Assembly: GCF_022605725.1 (NCBI RefSeq)
Contig: NC_065564.1
Span: forward strand, 11,262,698-11,326,697
Source of the DNA: Anthonomus grandis grandis
Lineage: Eukaryota; Arthropoda; Insecta; Coleoptera; Curculionidae
Length of the DNA: 64,000 nt
Direction: 5' to 3'
In this document: one piece after another, positions 12,001 to 27,000 of the stretch
Layout of the letters: every line of letters begins with the position of its first letter
How positions within the stretch are numbered: position 1 is the first letter of the stretch
The notes under the pieces: model-generated
The model's input: only the letters and a program-made list of their open reading frames with translations
Told to the model about the DNA's origin: nothing
Database searches by the model: none
Position numbers and translations under genes: made by a program

Positions 12001-15000
12001 ATAATCAATCAGTCAATACCACTTTTGCCAAGGTCATCATTTCTGCGCCAAGCGACCTTTAGTAAAGGAGTTTGCAAAAAATCTTTTTTTTACGTCATGA
12101 AAACGCTTTAAGAAGTTCTTCCGTTTTCAGGTACGCTGTTCTTCACTAGACATAAACTTGAAGATTGACTTTATTTTTCCGCAACTTACTTTTTCCATCC
12201 TTCATTTTCAGTTTTTTTCAATTTTCATTTTCAGTTTTTTTCAGTTGTCAAAAACGACGTTGATAACGGGAGCCCTATCCACCACTGAGTGGGGGAAAAC
12301 AGGACAGATGCCTGCCAGTAAAATTGTGTCATGATCAAAAATTAAGTATTTTTTATGAGATCAGAAACAATGCGGTTAGTAAAAAATACTGTGTTAGGTA
12401 TTGCAAGTACAATTTCAAAGAAAAATATCAGGAAATACCAGCATTAAAGAGTGATACGCATTACTAAATAATATCAAAAAAAACATCAAGATTTGGTTCA
12501 GTATACTTTATCTAAACTGATACAAACAAAAACGCAATAATGAAGGAAGAATTGCAATGACTTTTCAAATTGAAAGAAAAAAATCAAATTGTGCACAGTT
12601 AAAGCTTTCAGTAAGCAAAATTTGAAAAAAATGGATCAGGCTGCTTACAAGTTATTAAACTAACAATTTTATTTGCATTCTCATATTAGAAAACGTATTT
12701 TTCTTGAAATTCTTACTAAGAAAATTGCTTAAAAAATTTAGAATTACAATATTTTTATGCCATATGAAAAACTCATAAAAGAAAAATTGACCAACCAATT
12801 TTTTATTTATCCCTAGTAATTGATTTTAGTCTTCATATTAAATAATTTATCACTTAAATAACTAAAATTTTTGTATATATATTGAAATCTGAGTTCGATT
12901 TTAGTACAATAACAACATCAAAATTATATAACGGAACCGTATACGGACAATAAGTAAAAACCACACGATTGTACGGGAAGGAAATTCATCTTGGTCCCAC
13001 CAACATATATTGCCGTCACAAGAGTGAGGCAGCAAATTTAAAGATTTCTCTGTTTTTATTCTAACGGAGTCCTAGAATTCGGTCGGACAGTTTCGGAAGA
13101 TGACTGTTCTGCTTATAATGCGGTTAGAGTAAAAGAATTTTTAACAAATAAAATGTGGCCATTGGCCAATCTGTATAAGTCAAATAACTTCGCGTCGGCA
13201 CTTTGACAAAATGAGATCAGAAGCCGCTGTCAAAGTCAATTATTTTTTTACGAGGGTTTACATTGTCGTATAGAGGATACCGCACCGGTGCAAAATGGTT
13301 TAAATGAAACGCGTTTGAACCATTTTGTTGCTAGTGGAAAACGGTGAAATACAACATACTTATTTAAATTTATTGCTCTTGTGTATTATTTTTTGGAAAA
13401 GTATAGTTTTTTAACAAATTCAAATAATAGTTAAGCCTTTGCTCAGAATTTAAATTTTAAAATAATCTACTATAAAAATTGGAAATATGGTAAATTGGTT
13501 AATTTAAATTACAGTCTTTAAGAATAGTTGTGTAATACATACATGTAAAAATGAATATATAATAGGTATATTTAAAAATAAATTAAAAACGTTAAAAATA
13601 ATTAAAATATCTGAGGTGAAATTTTAGATCTTGATTTCTCTTAAATCTATCAATGTAAGTCAATGTTTCTATACTTACAGATCTAACATATTACAGATTT
13701 CAGTATTTCAATAGTACAATTTGCTTAAAGAAGCTACTCTACCTCATGGTAATAGGGGATATATATAGCTTGAAAAACTGTCTAGTAACTATCAGACTGT
13801 TCCCAAATAGTTTACCTTCATGACTGCGCAAACTGAGCATTTAAACTTATTCTATACTGACAACAGAACTAGAATTGAGACAATCATTGCAATAGCCCAA
13901 AATTTTAACAAAAACAAAGGTAAGGACACAAAATCACGGTTTCATCAAATCCATATAATTTCTTAAAAAAGCTCAAAAGCTACACGTGTTTCGCTCCTTA
14001 CGACTATCATCAGGCCTAAAAAAATACATTAAGATATTTTTCAAAAAGAACGCTTATAAAACTCATTACCTAGACCTACACAGATCACATAACAACTAAC
14101 AACAAAAGAAAAGCTAGGTTAAGTTAACAATTCCCACCATAGATAAAAATGTATGCTTAAAAAATAAAAAAGTAAAAATGTAAAATGTCACCAGTGGGGA
14201 ACGATCCAGCAACCTTTGTTTCCCATGTTTTATCATGTTACTTGATGGCCTATGGGTTAGACGCGCGCCTGTGAATCTAAAGGTTGCTGGATCGTTTCCC
14301 ACTGGTGACATTTTACATTTTTACTTTTTTATTTTTTAAGCATACATTTTTATCTATGGTGGGAATTGTTTTCATACATTTTATATTTTATTTGTAAAAA
14401 GTCACTATTTTCTACAGGACGTTCAAAAATTAGGTTTAAATTATTACTTTCAGCCCCATAAAAATTCATCGTCTCCAAGAACTTTTGGGAAATGATTTTA
14501 ATAGAAGAGTTGAATTTTGTATGTGGGTCTTGGATAAAGTTGCGAATAATACCGATTTTTTTAATAGTGTTCTTTTTAGTGATGAATTTTGTACTTTCCA
14601 TAAAAAAGGCTCTTTAAGCAGACCCAAATTTTCATTATTACTCCGATTCCAAACCGTATGCGTTTAGAGTAATCCATAATCGTCGCTTTATAATTTTTTT
14701 GATGCAAATTTTAATGGAACAAGATTTTTAAAGTTACCAAATAATAATTTTTCAGTATTATGGAAGAATAATTCTCTATACCTTCGAAGAACTATGTGTG
14801 TTTAAATGCATAGAGGACCGCCACATTTTCACCGTGGAACTAGATAATTATTATAAATAATATATTTCATAACTGATGAATAGGAAGGGGTAGTCCTATT
14901 GAGTGGCCTCCAAGATTCCCGGATTTGACAGCGCCGGGTTTTTTCTTATGGGGATATGTGAGAGATTCTTTTTTCCGACCACACCAAAAATATGAAAGAG

Positions 15001-18000
15001 AGGATAAGAAAAGCTTTTTAAAATTTTAGTCCACAATTTCTGTCAACAGTCACTGTAAATATTGAAAAGATGGTGCGTCGATATTTGCAATTTTATAATT
15101 GTATTTTTTTTTATTTTTTATCTACTTCGTTTTTGTTTTCTTACGGGACCTTGGGCTCGCCGATCCGGATGAGGGGCAGGATAGTTGGCTTTCGCGCACA
15201 AAAATTTTGACGCCAGAGCGATTATCGATAGAATAGTACGGAATAAAATTATTAGATCAGTGTTGACAGATATTACAAATTATAATTGACATTGCTTAAA
15301 ATGACACTTTTGGTTGATATCGGACATAAGGTTGAATAAGAACTTTTTTTATTTCATATGCACAGTGATCCAAAGAAAGATATGGGCGATAAAAACGCGA
15401 TAAAAAAAGAGATTAATTTTATCTCCAGTTAATTTTTCTTGTTAATTATGTCACCCAAAAAATTTAAATTTTTAAAAAGGATAATAAAATTTTTCCCTCC
15501 AAAAAACTGAATCCCAAAAAAATTCATACTAAATATTTATTACCCGAAAAATCCCACTGATGTATTTACAAAACTCTAAATTTAGAGGTAAAACCACAAA
15601 TTTGGGAGTACGGTAATAAAGCGACCGAGGCCAGGCCAATTAACAAAAGCAACTAGGCTCCCCTCCCTTACATGCTGTACTCCTTCTCCTACTGACTTAA
15701 CTTTTTACTTAAAATTGCAGGTAAACTACGCGGTGTATCAAAAAAGTGATTAAAACATTCTTTTGTGCAGAATTTATTTAACTAAAACCTATAATAGAAT
15801 GAACCGCCTAACTTTAGTCGTTCATTGTTTTTTTTGAAAATTTTTGGGATTTGCAAAAATTTCAGAATATGTGACAAAATAATTTTTTCCGGATTCATAA
15901 ATAGAACCAATAGACGCATTGTTTGCAAAAAAACGTACCTTTCAGTCTCAATTTGCACTTTGTAGGTACTTCTACTGGTCTATATACTAAAGCATATGAT
16001 CAATACCTAAAACAAGGAGAAAACCAAAAATTACGACGTCTTATTAGAGGATGTAAATGGCACTCTCAAACTTAACAGACGTGTGTTGCGTCATACCATA
16101 AAATATTAAGTTTTTAAGTGATTAATTATCTGCTTAAATAGTCTAGTATGTGAAATAATAACCTAACTATAAAAAAATATAAAAATCACAAAAAGACGAT
16201 AGTACAAAGTCCCAAACGAGTAATATTCAGAAACTAAATGCTCGTGTCGAGGAAGTTGAATGAAATATTCATAGAGAATATTTTATTCACTAATGGTTTA
16301 GGCTTTTTTCTTTATGGATAAAAAAAATAACTATCCATCTGTTCCAATAGAGTACCCAATAGAAAATAAGCAATTAAAAATTGTAATTTTATTCAGTACC
16401 CTAAAAAAATCTTTATGTATGGGCAGGCATTCTAGAAAATTGAGTTGCTAGTCCTTTCTGAGTGGAAGTTTAAAAAAATATATATATTTGTCATAGTCAT
16501 TCTCGCGGAAGTACTCCTCGTCGTTTTGATATTCGCGACGAGCTCCTTTATACCTCCTCGTAGGTTCTGGCTTTAACGGAAAGTTGCATCACCTTTTTTT
16601 GGTGGTCAATCGCTGATTTTTCTCAGATGATTCTTAATCATGGAAGAAGACACTTGGGCCTGCCAAGATATATTTTTCGCCCGATCGTATTTTTTGATAT
16701 ATATGCAAATTTTCTCCCCATAAAGTGGCCCGATTTATTAGTTGTTTTTGTGAAAAGCTGTTAAATTTGTAATTATATAGTGGATTAGATTCAAGCCCGT
16801 TTATACAGGATTAAACTGTTTTATGAAGTATTTATTACCTTGCGTGTTTTGGTGTCACGTCTATTTAAGGTTAGTCAGATGATCCTGTATATTCTTAAGA
16901 AAAATAAAGAAAGACGTTAAGTGTTGCGGGTTTGAAAGCAGCCCAAACCATACCAACAACGTTAATGGAGAGAAATATCTCAATGTTTTGAGGGATCGGG
17001 GAACAGATGATTTTTACAAAGAGTAAGAATGTGGCTAAGTATCAATTTGAATATAATTTGATATCAACAAGGTGGTCGTCCTGCTCATAACGCAAACATG
17101 GTTGGCAACCTTTTACAAGATACCTTCACTGTTCTTACCTTTAGCATAAAGGCACGAAATAAATTTTCCGACTTATCTCCAATTCATTTTTTCCTTCAGG
17201 GATATCTCGCGGAAAATAAATCAGGAGTTAAGAAAAGATATGTAAAGGCACAGTCATGAATGTGCCAACCAATATATATGAGATTTGTGCCAAGGTACGT
17301 AAAACATTGAATAATATACAAGTCGAAATGTTGCAGAAGAGTTTTAAGGTTTATTTTCTTTAGTTCGCAATAAAAAACTTTGGAAAATAAATAATTCTTA
17401 ACATAATCTGGCATCTGGCATAATTCTGCATACTTGTAAGCTTTTGGTACTCGTCGTCTAGTATTTAATGTAGATAAAATTAATTAATCTATTATATACT
17501 ATTTACATATATAAATAAAGCAAGTTTAATTGTTTTATTAGTTTTATGATTGTATTCGTCAAAAGGGAACAAAATTTTCATTTATGCTTTTTACACTTTC
17601 CACTAATATGTTTATTATTTGTTGATCATAATGTATTTACATACAAATTTTAGCTACTTACCTCAGAACATATTGCATAGGGGTATTTGCTGGAGCCTCA
17701 TTAAATAAACCATTTTTAACCAGTGAACCATTTGGAGTGACATAATTATTTTCATCTCCGTCCTCTGGTGGCCATTTATAAATTTTTACAGAACTGCAAA
17801 TAAGTAGATAAAAAACAATTAGGAATTTAAGAATACGAGAATTTGTAATATTTATTTAACTGAACAATAAAACGTAAGCTTAGGCTAAAACCGTAAATAA
17901 ATAAAAATAAATCTAAGCTTATCATAGGGTTAAAAATTGAAATAAAATAAGTGTGGTAAAAATAATAAAATATAAAAGTCATACTCACTATTCCCTACTT

Positions 18001-21000
18001 AAAATAAATCTTGTCAATAGCCTTTTGACCTTAAATTAACTTTTATACATATAACATTTTGACCTTTTGACCTTAAATCACAGTTTTTAATCTTAACTGG
18101 AAGATTGAACTTAACTTTTTGAAGGATTAAATTAGGCAACTGAAATCTATAAAATCTATTTGTTAAGATTAAATTATCACAATTTCTAGTGTTATATTTA
18201 TCCACATCTCCAAAAACTTTCAGGCTAATATAAGCTAAAACTATGAAGATTACAATCGAAAATCAGCCTCATTGCTCTATTTTGTATTCACTCCAGCCGA
18301 TCAATCCTAAATTGTGGCAGGTTAAATAATAAAAAGAAACAATATTACAAATATGGTAAAGTATTAAGTTAATATGCATTGACAGTCTTTTTTTCCATTC
18401 TTTTTAAAAACACAATTTTCTTTGAAAGTTTTCTTATTACATAAACAGCATGGGAATGAAAATTTAAGTTGACGTTCAAAATTGTGTCCAAGTAACTTAT
18501 TTTGGTTTTATAAGCAATCCTCTCCTTATTTATAGAAATCCTCACATTGATGTCTATAGGATTTATCCGACATTTTTTTCCAAATATACAAAACTTTGAC
18601 TTACTGGTAGCCGTAACGAATAAACAGACAATACAGAAAAAATCAAAATCATGCAAGCAAGATTTTGCCTAACGAATCTGACGGTTCAGGAGAAAAGCTA
18701 ACTTTGTTTCTCGATGCATTAACACTGCTTAAAGCTAATATCGAAACTCATGAAGCGACTGCTGTCGCTTATGTTAAAACGAAATTAATTGGTAAGGCAA
18801 GAGATTTGGTAAGAGATAGCGATACGTTTGATCTTATTTACGCAAAAATAAAAAATTCCATAAAACTGGAAAGTTCGCAGTCCGTCACACCAAAACTTGT
18901 AGGTTTAAAGCAACGACGTAATGACGAAAAATACCTCTCCGAAATGGAAGGCCTAGCACAAAAGCTGAAAAGAGCTTATATAGGCGAGGGAGTTTCGGAA
19001 CAAGTCGCAGAAACTTATACGACAAATACAACGGCCAAGACTCTCAGGTCAAATGCAATGTTACAAAAGGTAAAAATTATTATGAAAGCTAGTACCTTCC
19101 AAACTATTCAGGAAGCCCTGTCAAAATTTAAAAACTGCAGTGCCAAAAACCCATATCTTCTAGTGCATCAGTGTTTTATAAAAACAGACAAGAGGCAAGG
19201 CAAGATCAAGGAATTATTTTCCTAGAACAGGCCACTATCATCAAAGATCTCTCTATAAGCCTAATACCATGTGAAATGACGCAAATGCATACCAAAGTCG
19301 TTAATATGAGGGAGAATACGGTCAAAAAAGGGGTAACAGCAGCTCCCAGATAGATACATTCAAAACAAGGAAGGAACTTTGAGTCACGGATATTCCAACA
19401 AGTATGCCAGTTGTTGCTGGGAATTAATAAGACCCGCACAACCTTCCCTCCCCCCCCCCCCACACCGTTAGTCTGATGGAATGGTTGAAAGATTTAATCG
19501 TACAATGGAAACCTATTTGAGAATGGTGGTAAACTCTAAGCAAACTAACTAAGATACCTGTATATAACCATTTCTATTGGCATGTCGTTCTTCTATCCAC
19601 AACTCTATTGGAAAAAGCCCGGCGAAAGTTGTGTTTGGTGATGAATTTCGTTTACCTTTGGACATTATTACTTGAAGACCCGACAAGGCGAAAAGCCTTG
19701 AAAAGTAAAAAGACTATATCTTCGGATAAACTTCATCTAGAAAGTAACAAAATAGAATTACGTTATGACATAAATGCGAATTCTACCGGTTTTAATTCTG
19801 AGCACAGAGTATGGTTATATAATCCACGGAGGACGAAGGGCAATTTACCAAAGCTTCAGAAGGATTAGGAAGGTTCGTTTCATGTAGTCATAAGAATTAA
19901 TGACGTAGTGTACGGCATCCAGCGACGTCCGACGACGAAGATGAAAATTGTAAACATCGCCCGGTTAGCGCCTTATCATGACTCCGATGGCTCGGAAGCT
20001 GTTGATTGATTAACAGCTTCCGAGCTTGGATGATTAAACTTGAGAGGGGAGCAGTATTATAAAAATGTAAATACGTAAATGATTCTTCTGGTTTTTGTAT
20101 CATTATTTTATTTTACATATGTTATAGTTAAAAGTTCATTCGTAGGGTTTATTTAAGGTTCTACTTACGTTTGATTTAATATTTTCATCATAGTTCTTAA
20201 TTAGTTTGAGGGCCCTATTTTGACCCTATTTTAAATTATATTATTGTAAATTCTTATATTTTTTATTTTCTAGAAATTGTATACTTGCGTGCTTTGACAG
20301 TCAGTATTGTCCTAATTATTGATCTCTCTCGGCAAAAACAATGAAGGAATTTTAAATATTTCGAAACTGCTCCATCGTTTTTTAATTTTAATGTTCATAA
20401 CAAAGTTAGGTAGGATATTGAAAAAAAGAAACGAGCTCAAAGATTAATAGATTAAACCTCAGCTCCTAGGTATATATAAAAAAATCTATTATACCTCAAG
20501 TAAATAATTGTATTTAAAACTTATTGAACTTAAATTAAATAAAGAATTATTATAGATTTGAGTTCTTATTTCTTTTCAATACGTTAATAGGTCTATTTTC
20601 TTCTCCTTTTTAATTTTTGAGCATGTGAGATAGTAATTTCTAAATTCATTTTTGCTACAAGGGACGTTGATTGAAGAGGCGATTCCCTTTTCAATCAACG
20701 GTAATACCCAATAAAATAAGTGACTCATTATAAATTTGTCACATCAATACAGATTTTACTTTTTTAATTACTAGTTGTAACAATGACTTAGTTATAACAA
20801 TGCTTAATATTATTGAGCTTCAAAAAGTTAATCAGCTACAGATTTATACAGAAGGGTTGGATTAGCGTTTCGGTTTAGGACCTTGTGCTGATTTGGATTT
20901 AAATAATGACTTTTTTCCGCAACTGCCACTTAACTACATTAGATCCAAATGTTTTGGTTGTTTTGATTAGTGCATCCTACATTAAAGACAAAACGAATAG

Positions 21001-24000
21001 AGGTATGAATAATGAAAATGCCTTTCAAAATCACTTATTTGAAAATCATTTAATTTGTACTCGAATTGATTTAAGATTTACTCAAAAGCTAAAACACACC
21101 TTGTACAATCAGCATACAACGAAAATATAGACAATTTAATTACGGAGTTATATTGTACTTTTAAATCCGGTGGCCGAACATTAGGTGTACGTACCTATGT
21201 CTCGTCTGTGTTGTGGTATTTGGGATATTCCCGACATGAAAACCATATTCAGTACCCTTCAGATGCTTTGCTACAACGTATCGGATATGCAGATTATAGA
21301 CACAATAATATTAAAATTATAGATTAGGTAGTTGAAAAGAAAATAAAAAACTATTGTTGATTAATGGTATGATTTTTACTTTTCGTCACATAACATACAA
21401 TGTATTTAAATACTTCAAAAACCTAATTGACTACATTTCAGCTATTTCTTATATATATGAGGTTTTGATTTTCTCTGCTAGAACAAGGCAATAATCAATA
21501 TTTAAAAATATTATTATGTATATATTAAATTTGTATAACAAAGTTTTTTTTTAATAACTTTAAACTGACTCTGTATAATATGACTTTCATTTAATTACAC
21601 AATAGACAGTTATCCATAAATATTTATTTTAATTAATGATAATTTGAATAATTAAGAAAGTATTTTAAAAAAATCACAATAATTCATCTCCTTTTCAGGA
21701 ACCCGGTAAAGATATATAGTTATTGCATCGAAAATGTTGTATTGTAAAAGGTTTCCTTATTGTATTTTTCTATTCTGATGTCTTTAAATAGTAAAAAATG
21801 TTATATGTTTTGATTTTGTAGTTCAATTCAAAAAAATAGTCATAACACAGATTTTCACTTTTGGGCTCAATTTTCGGATACACCCAGTAAAGCTGAGATT
21901 TTATAGCAATGATAAAAAAGTAATTTTTTATCATAAACCAAAACATATAAAAAATTCAGAAATTTTGATTGGGGAGCAATTTACATTTTAAGACCTGTCA
22001 TGTCATTGATCTGCATCTGTTGTGTGTCTTTGCCTACAAGAATGGATACGAGGTGTCCATTTTAAAATTATGTACATGGGAATATTGGAAATCGTTAAAA
22101 ATCCAAATAGACCAAATGAGGAAACAGTCGCAATCTAGTAAATAAAAAAAAATTATTTGTCATTTACTTCTTTGAATTTTCAATAACAACGAATACACAG
22201 GTAAAAAAGAAAGAAGTGCGTGTCATAAAATCTTTTATATCTTGTTTATTATATCAAATACAAAAATTAGATTTTTAGTGTTGGCATAAGAAATGAGCGT
22301 GAATTTGAAAATAAAGTAAAAAATAATCTTGGCTCACTTTGCTGAAAGTGGCCGAAATTAAATTTTCTTTTTCTTATAGGCGCCATATTAAATTGTACCA
22401 TTTTCAAATGATCCTTCTTTAGAAATGCTCTTCAACCAGATATAAAATGTTTATGTTTTATCAATATAAATAATTAAAATTACCAAAATTGAGATTTCAT
22501 GGTAGTAGGTTTTAATATTTCTTTTCAATTTCCAATATTTTAAAATGATTATTGGTCGAAAATATGATAAGAATATAAAATTGAAGAAACAGATTGAAAT
22601 GAATATCTAAAAAGATGACAACCTGGTAGATCTATGTTTAGGCGTCTAAAAGACAACCTTGTAGCTTATAGGAGTTTTGCAGGTAAAGAAAATCAAACTT
22701 CCAGACGAAAGTAAAAAAAATTTGGAAATGCAAAGCGTGGTTGAAATACATTGTCTTTTGAGGTCACATTAAAGACATAATATGTGTTGCGCAGTCAATA
22801 GCGAATAGTATTTTAAAGCATCATCTCAAAAACTCACAATTATAGTTGACATTAGAACATAGTTGAAACTGATAATAAATTCAGCTTTGACAAACCACCT
22901 ATTTCGAAATCCCACTCTCATTTTTATTTTTTATTATCCATAATTTTTTTTTTCCTAAGAACTTTTCTGCCATAGATATTTGATCAAAAGTTGAAGAAGC
23001 ACTCTGAAAAACATTAATTCAATTTAAATGATAATTGAGCAAAACTCCCAATGTAGTTTTCACTTTTGCATCATTTTTGTTTTAGACTTTCTGCAGCATC
23101 CGACCTAGCAGCGTACTTTGAATTAACTAGAGAAGTTCGTTAGATGTATTAGCTTCATAAGCGCTAATATAATAAGCCACTTGCTATTTACCACAAAATT
23201 TGTGGTAAATAGCATTATTTTGAGTACTGGTTTTAAAAACCATTCTTTTAAGCTTTAACAGGCTAACATAAATACAGGGTGTTAGTATTGCGAAAAATTC
23301 CAAGGACCGATTCTGAATTAAAAAATAGCGAGAATATGCTACATAAACGTATATTCTCAAATGGTTCGTTTTCTGAGACACGGGATGGAGATTTTTCTTA
23401 CAGACTAACGATATATTTCTTGCATTTTAAACCGGTTAAGATATTTAAATAAAGTTTTTTTGAGGTAATAAAACAATAACGATAATAACGAGTCATGTGA
23501 ATATTCATCTCATTTTTTGTATGACAAAAGATGGTGTGATAAATGGTAAAGACGGTCGAAACGTTGCATAGGTAGGGGAAGTCTGGATATCTTCGGATTT
23601 TCTAATGTTTCTAGTTTATTGCACTTTGATCAAAATTATTAAAGACCTTAGGAATCGACTTATAACTAGATGGGATAATAAGAAACCAACCTGGAATATA
23701 TGCAAGAATACGTCAATCAATATGTAATCTTTCTTAGTAGAATTACTTTCTGTTGTTGTTTTCGTTTAATATTAATATTATTAGGTATTTGTGATATTGT
23801 ATTTAAAAAAAGAAAATACGTTTAGATGTTTTACTTTTTGTATATGAAAGAAGGTATGAGTATTTAAAAAATAATAAACGAGGAATTTAATTAGTTTTTA
23901 ATTTGAAATATGATACAATTTTTTACATTGCGAATATCAAGAGTTACCTCGTTAATGATCAATATAAAATTCTTAAATGTATATTAAGAAATGCGGCATA

Positions 24001-27000
24001 ACTACCTTATAAAACCCAGTAAATTTTGATTTATCTTCAGTTTGTAAGAAAAAATCCAATTTTCCGTATCTTTTGGTGACATGTTTATACACACATTTTT
24101 TATGCTGAATTTCCTCCTGAAGTTTATCACGCTTATCTACTTATAGCAGTGTTTGTAATGTATTTAACTAAAATTTGAGAATTAAATGTGGAGTATGGTT
24201 TTAAAGTGTAACATATAACTTATAGTATTTCTTAATTGGCTATTTCTGCGTATGCACCGTATAAGTTGTTAAACTTTAAAATCACATTGTAAATAATAGG
24301 TCTATGATACAAAAGAGTCTATAATACTGGCAAAAAAAACCAGTAAGTACTTAAGGATTTACAGGAGTTTCTCCTACTTTTTTTCGAATACTGTTTTTTT
24401 GAAAGTAACTTCTTCTTTTTTACAGGCCGATTTTTTCGCATTGATTCTCACATTTTTTTGAAATAACTCGGAAGTATTTCTTATGGTTTCAAATTCATTT
24501 ATTATTCGGTATCGTAGTCTATTTTTCGGTGATGTTTTATAACGAAGATTTAAAAAAAAATCTATGCTATTTAGCTCAAGAGTTTTAGAGGGACAAGACT
24601 GAAGACCATAGGTCCTATCCACTGTTTGTGATATATTTGGTTTAAATAGTCTTTAGCCAACCTAAAAATCCTGCAGGTCATGGAAATACTATATTTTATG
24701 GCTCGGTTTAAAAAGTGCAAATAAAATTTACTAGTGAGTAGGTCAGACAAAAAAAGAATCCCTTGACATTTCACGAAAAATAGGTTTTCCCAATTCCATG
24801 AAGTTTTTCTTCTGCCCATAAATATTTAGTAAAGTGTTGGGTTCATAAAAAAAGGCTTTACAAAGAAAGTTGGGGCTTACTGCAAAACTATTAAGATAAC
24901 ATCTGCAGAAATTCTGCAGTCATTAAAGAAAAATTCGGAGATAGAAGCGCCTGCATCCTTTAAATAAAATAAAGATATAGCATGCCAGATCCAAACAACT
25001 TGTTAATTAATAACTGAAACATAAGGAATTTTTGTTGTTTTCTGTTTTGGTTATGTTGCTCTCGGGGTGGTGCTCTATGCATTTCGAATAGCTTCTCGTC
25101 ACAGTATGATCGAGAAGCCAAAAGTATAGCTGCGTTATTGCTGTTTTTGTTGAAAATGCCAGTTTATTACAAGACTGTGTAAATATTCGAATATTTCCGT
25201 AATCGAGTACTATTTTACTTGTATAGTGATCTATGTACTTCTCTTGCATTTTTATTTGCAAATTTTTAGATGTATCTTGATCATGTCAGAATTCGTCTAA
25301 ATTGCTATTTTTAGAAGAATAACAGTAATTGAAAAACCGAAAAATTTGAAATTTCATCACTCTGTATCTGTAGCCAAGAATTTGCAAATCTATGTTTACA
25401 GGAAACATAGAGATTGCTTGGCAAATTCTATATAGTCATAGATGTTGCCAAACAAAATTTCTTTCACTATTGACATGATATGACAGTACATGTAAAATGG
25501 TAATAAATAATCATTTATATAAATATTTGCTATACTTGTTACTAAATTATGCGTTCCTGTAAGATTTAGTTATAACAAATTAATATTTACCCCTTCAAGA
25601 CAGCAGTCGTTAGCTGCTCATCTAAGATTTCATCGCCGGTTCTCTTTCCCTTAAATATCTCAAATGAAGTAAGAATATCGGAAAATCCCTCAAATTCAGC
25701 TTGGTTCTCCAGTTCATTAGGAAACACCTAAAAAATAAATGATTTTGTACAATTTTTTAGAGTTATTAATAAGCGATATCAATAAGCTCTAGTCTTATTA
25801 TAAGGAGACTGATCTGTATGCTAAACCAGTTATAAATAAACGATAACTAGATTCAGAAAATAGCTACATCGTCGCTGTTGGCCAAAAACGTACCTCACTT
25901 TAATTGGCACAACAAACCTTTTGGCATTTGATAGTATTATTTATTTTTTCCTATTATATATTATTAATAATTATTGGGGTAATTGTTAATCATCTACATT
26001 TAAAAATATTCTCTTTTGCAAAACGTGATATTAAGGTGAATAAACATAAAAACAAAGATAGAATATGTTCAGAGTAGCCAATCAGAGCGAGCTACATTTT
26101 AGCCCCAAAGTACTCTGAGATACCGACAGCACCGATGTAGCTACTTTGCGAACCCAGTTATTATTCAATCTTGCGCCCGTGTCACCTCATTTGATAAATG
26201 CGGAGATCAGCTGCCTTAAGCGATCTATAGCGGCCGGATTATGAATTAAAAGCTAATAGATTAGATTAGAATGAAATTGACGTTATTGACACGGCCCTAT
26301 GCTACGCCAACATGTAGAAATTTATTACCTACAAACTCTTTATAGCCTAGATAAAGTTAATAATATTTTTTTATTGAATTCGAAAGGCGTGGCACTGGGC
26401 ACTATATGTATTTGCTTGATCTCTAACTTGGGCTCTCTGAAATTCTAAGGCGATTGAACCATATGGTAACAGTGATCTTACTACCACGTTATACAGCCAT
26501 AAGTTTCATTTTAGTTTTGAGTCCCAATTTCTGTGAGCCTTTTTGAGCAATTTTTAGTCGAAAACGACTCCTAGGTATAGTCATCGGTAGACTTAATTTA
26601 TGTCGATAACCTTGACAACTGTCCAAAACAAATTATACCGGTGACGACTATAATTAACTTCTTGGAATGTTGGATGGAATTCTTTTTTGTATAAGTGTAT
26701 TGAGAAGTGATATAGTTGGGATATTATTAAATGCTTTATTCCATCTAGGACTAGTTGTCAATGGTATTTACTTGGCATCAAGTGACTTTGACAATAGTTT
26801 ACTTAATCGAGTACTATTTGACTTGTATAGTGATCTATGTACTTCTCTTGCATTTTCATTTGCAAATATTTAGATGTATCTCGACCATGTCAGAATTTGT
26901 CTAAATTGCTATTTTCATAATTTCGTCATCCAAGGCCGTTCTTGAAGATTTTCTTGCCTGATATAAATTAATATCAGTATTATAATCTTATACTTTTAAA

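Noticed and set aside
13090..13170. Weak mariner-like second-Asp motif DDCSAYNAVRVKEFL
   Set aside because: Only one short segment matches, with no neighbouring transposase blocks; too weak to list as a feature.
14250..14310. Possible functional tRNA gene in the palindrome
   Set aside because: A- and B-box-like elements exist but the acceptor stem does not pair in a standard cloverleaf and the surrounding DNA is a repeat.
26667..26873. 68-codon hydrophobic plus-strand frame
   Set aside because: Its end lies in the dispersed repeat that recurs at 25201 without this frame; no family.
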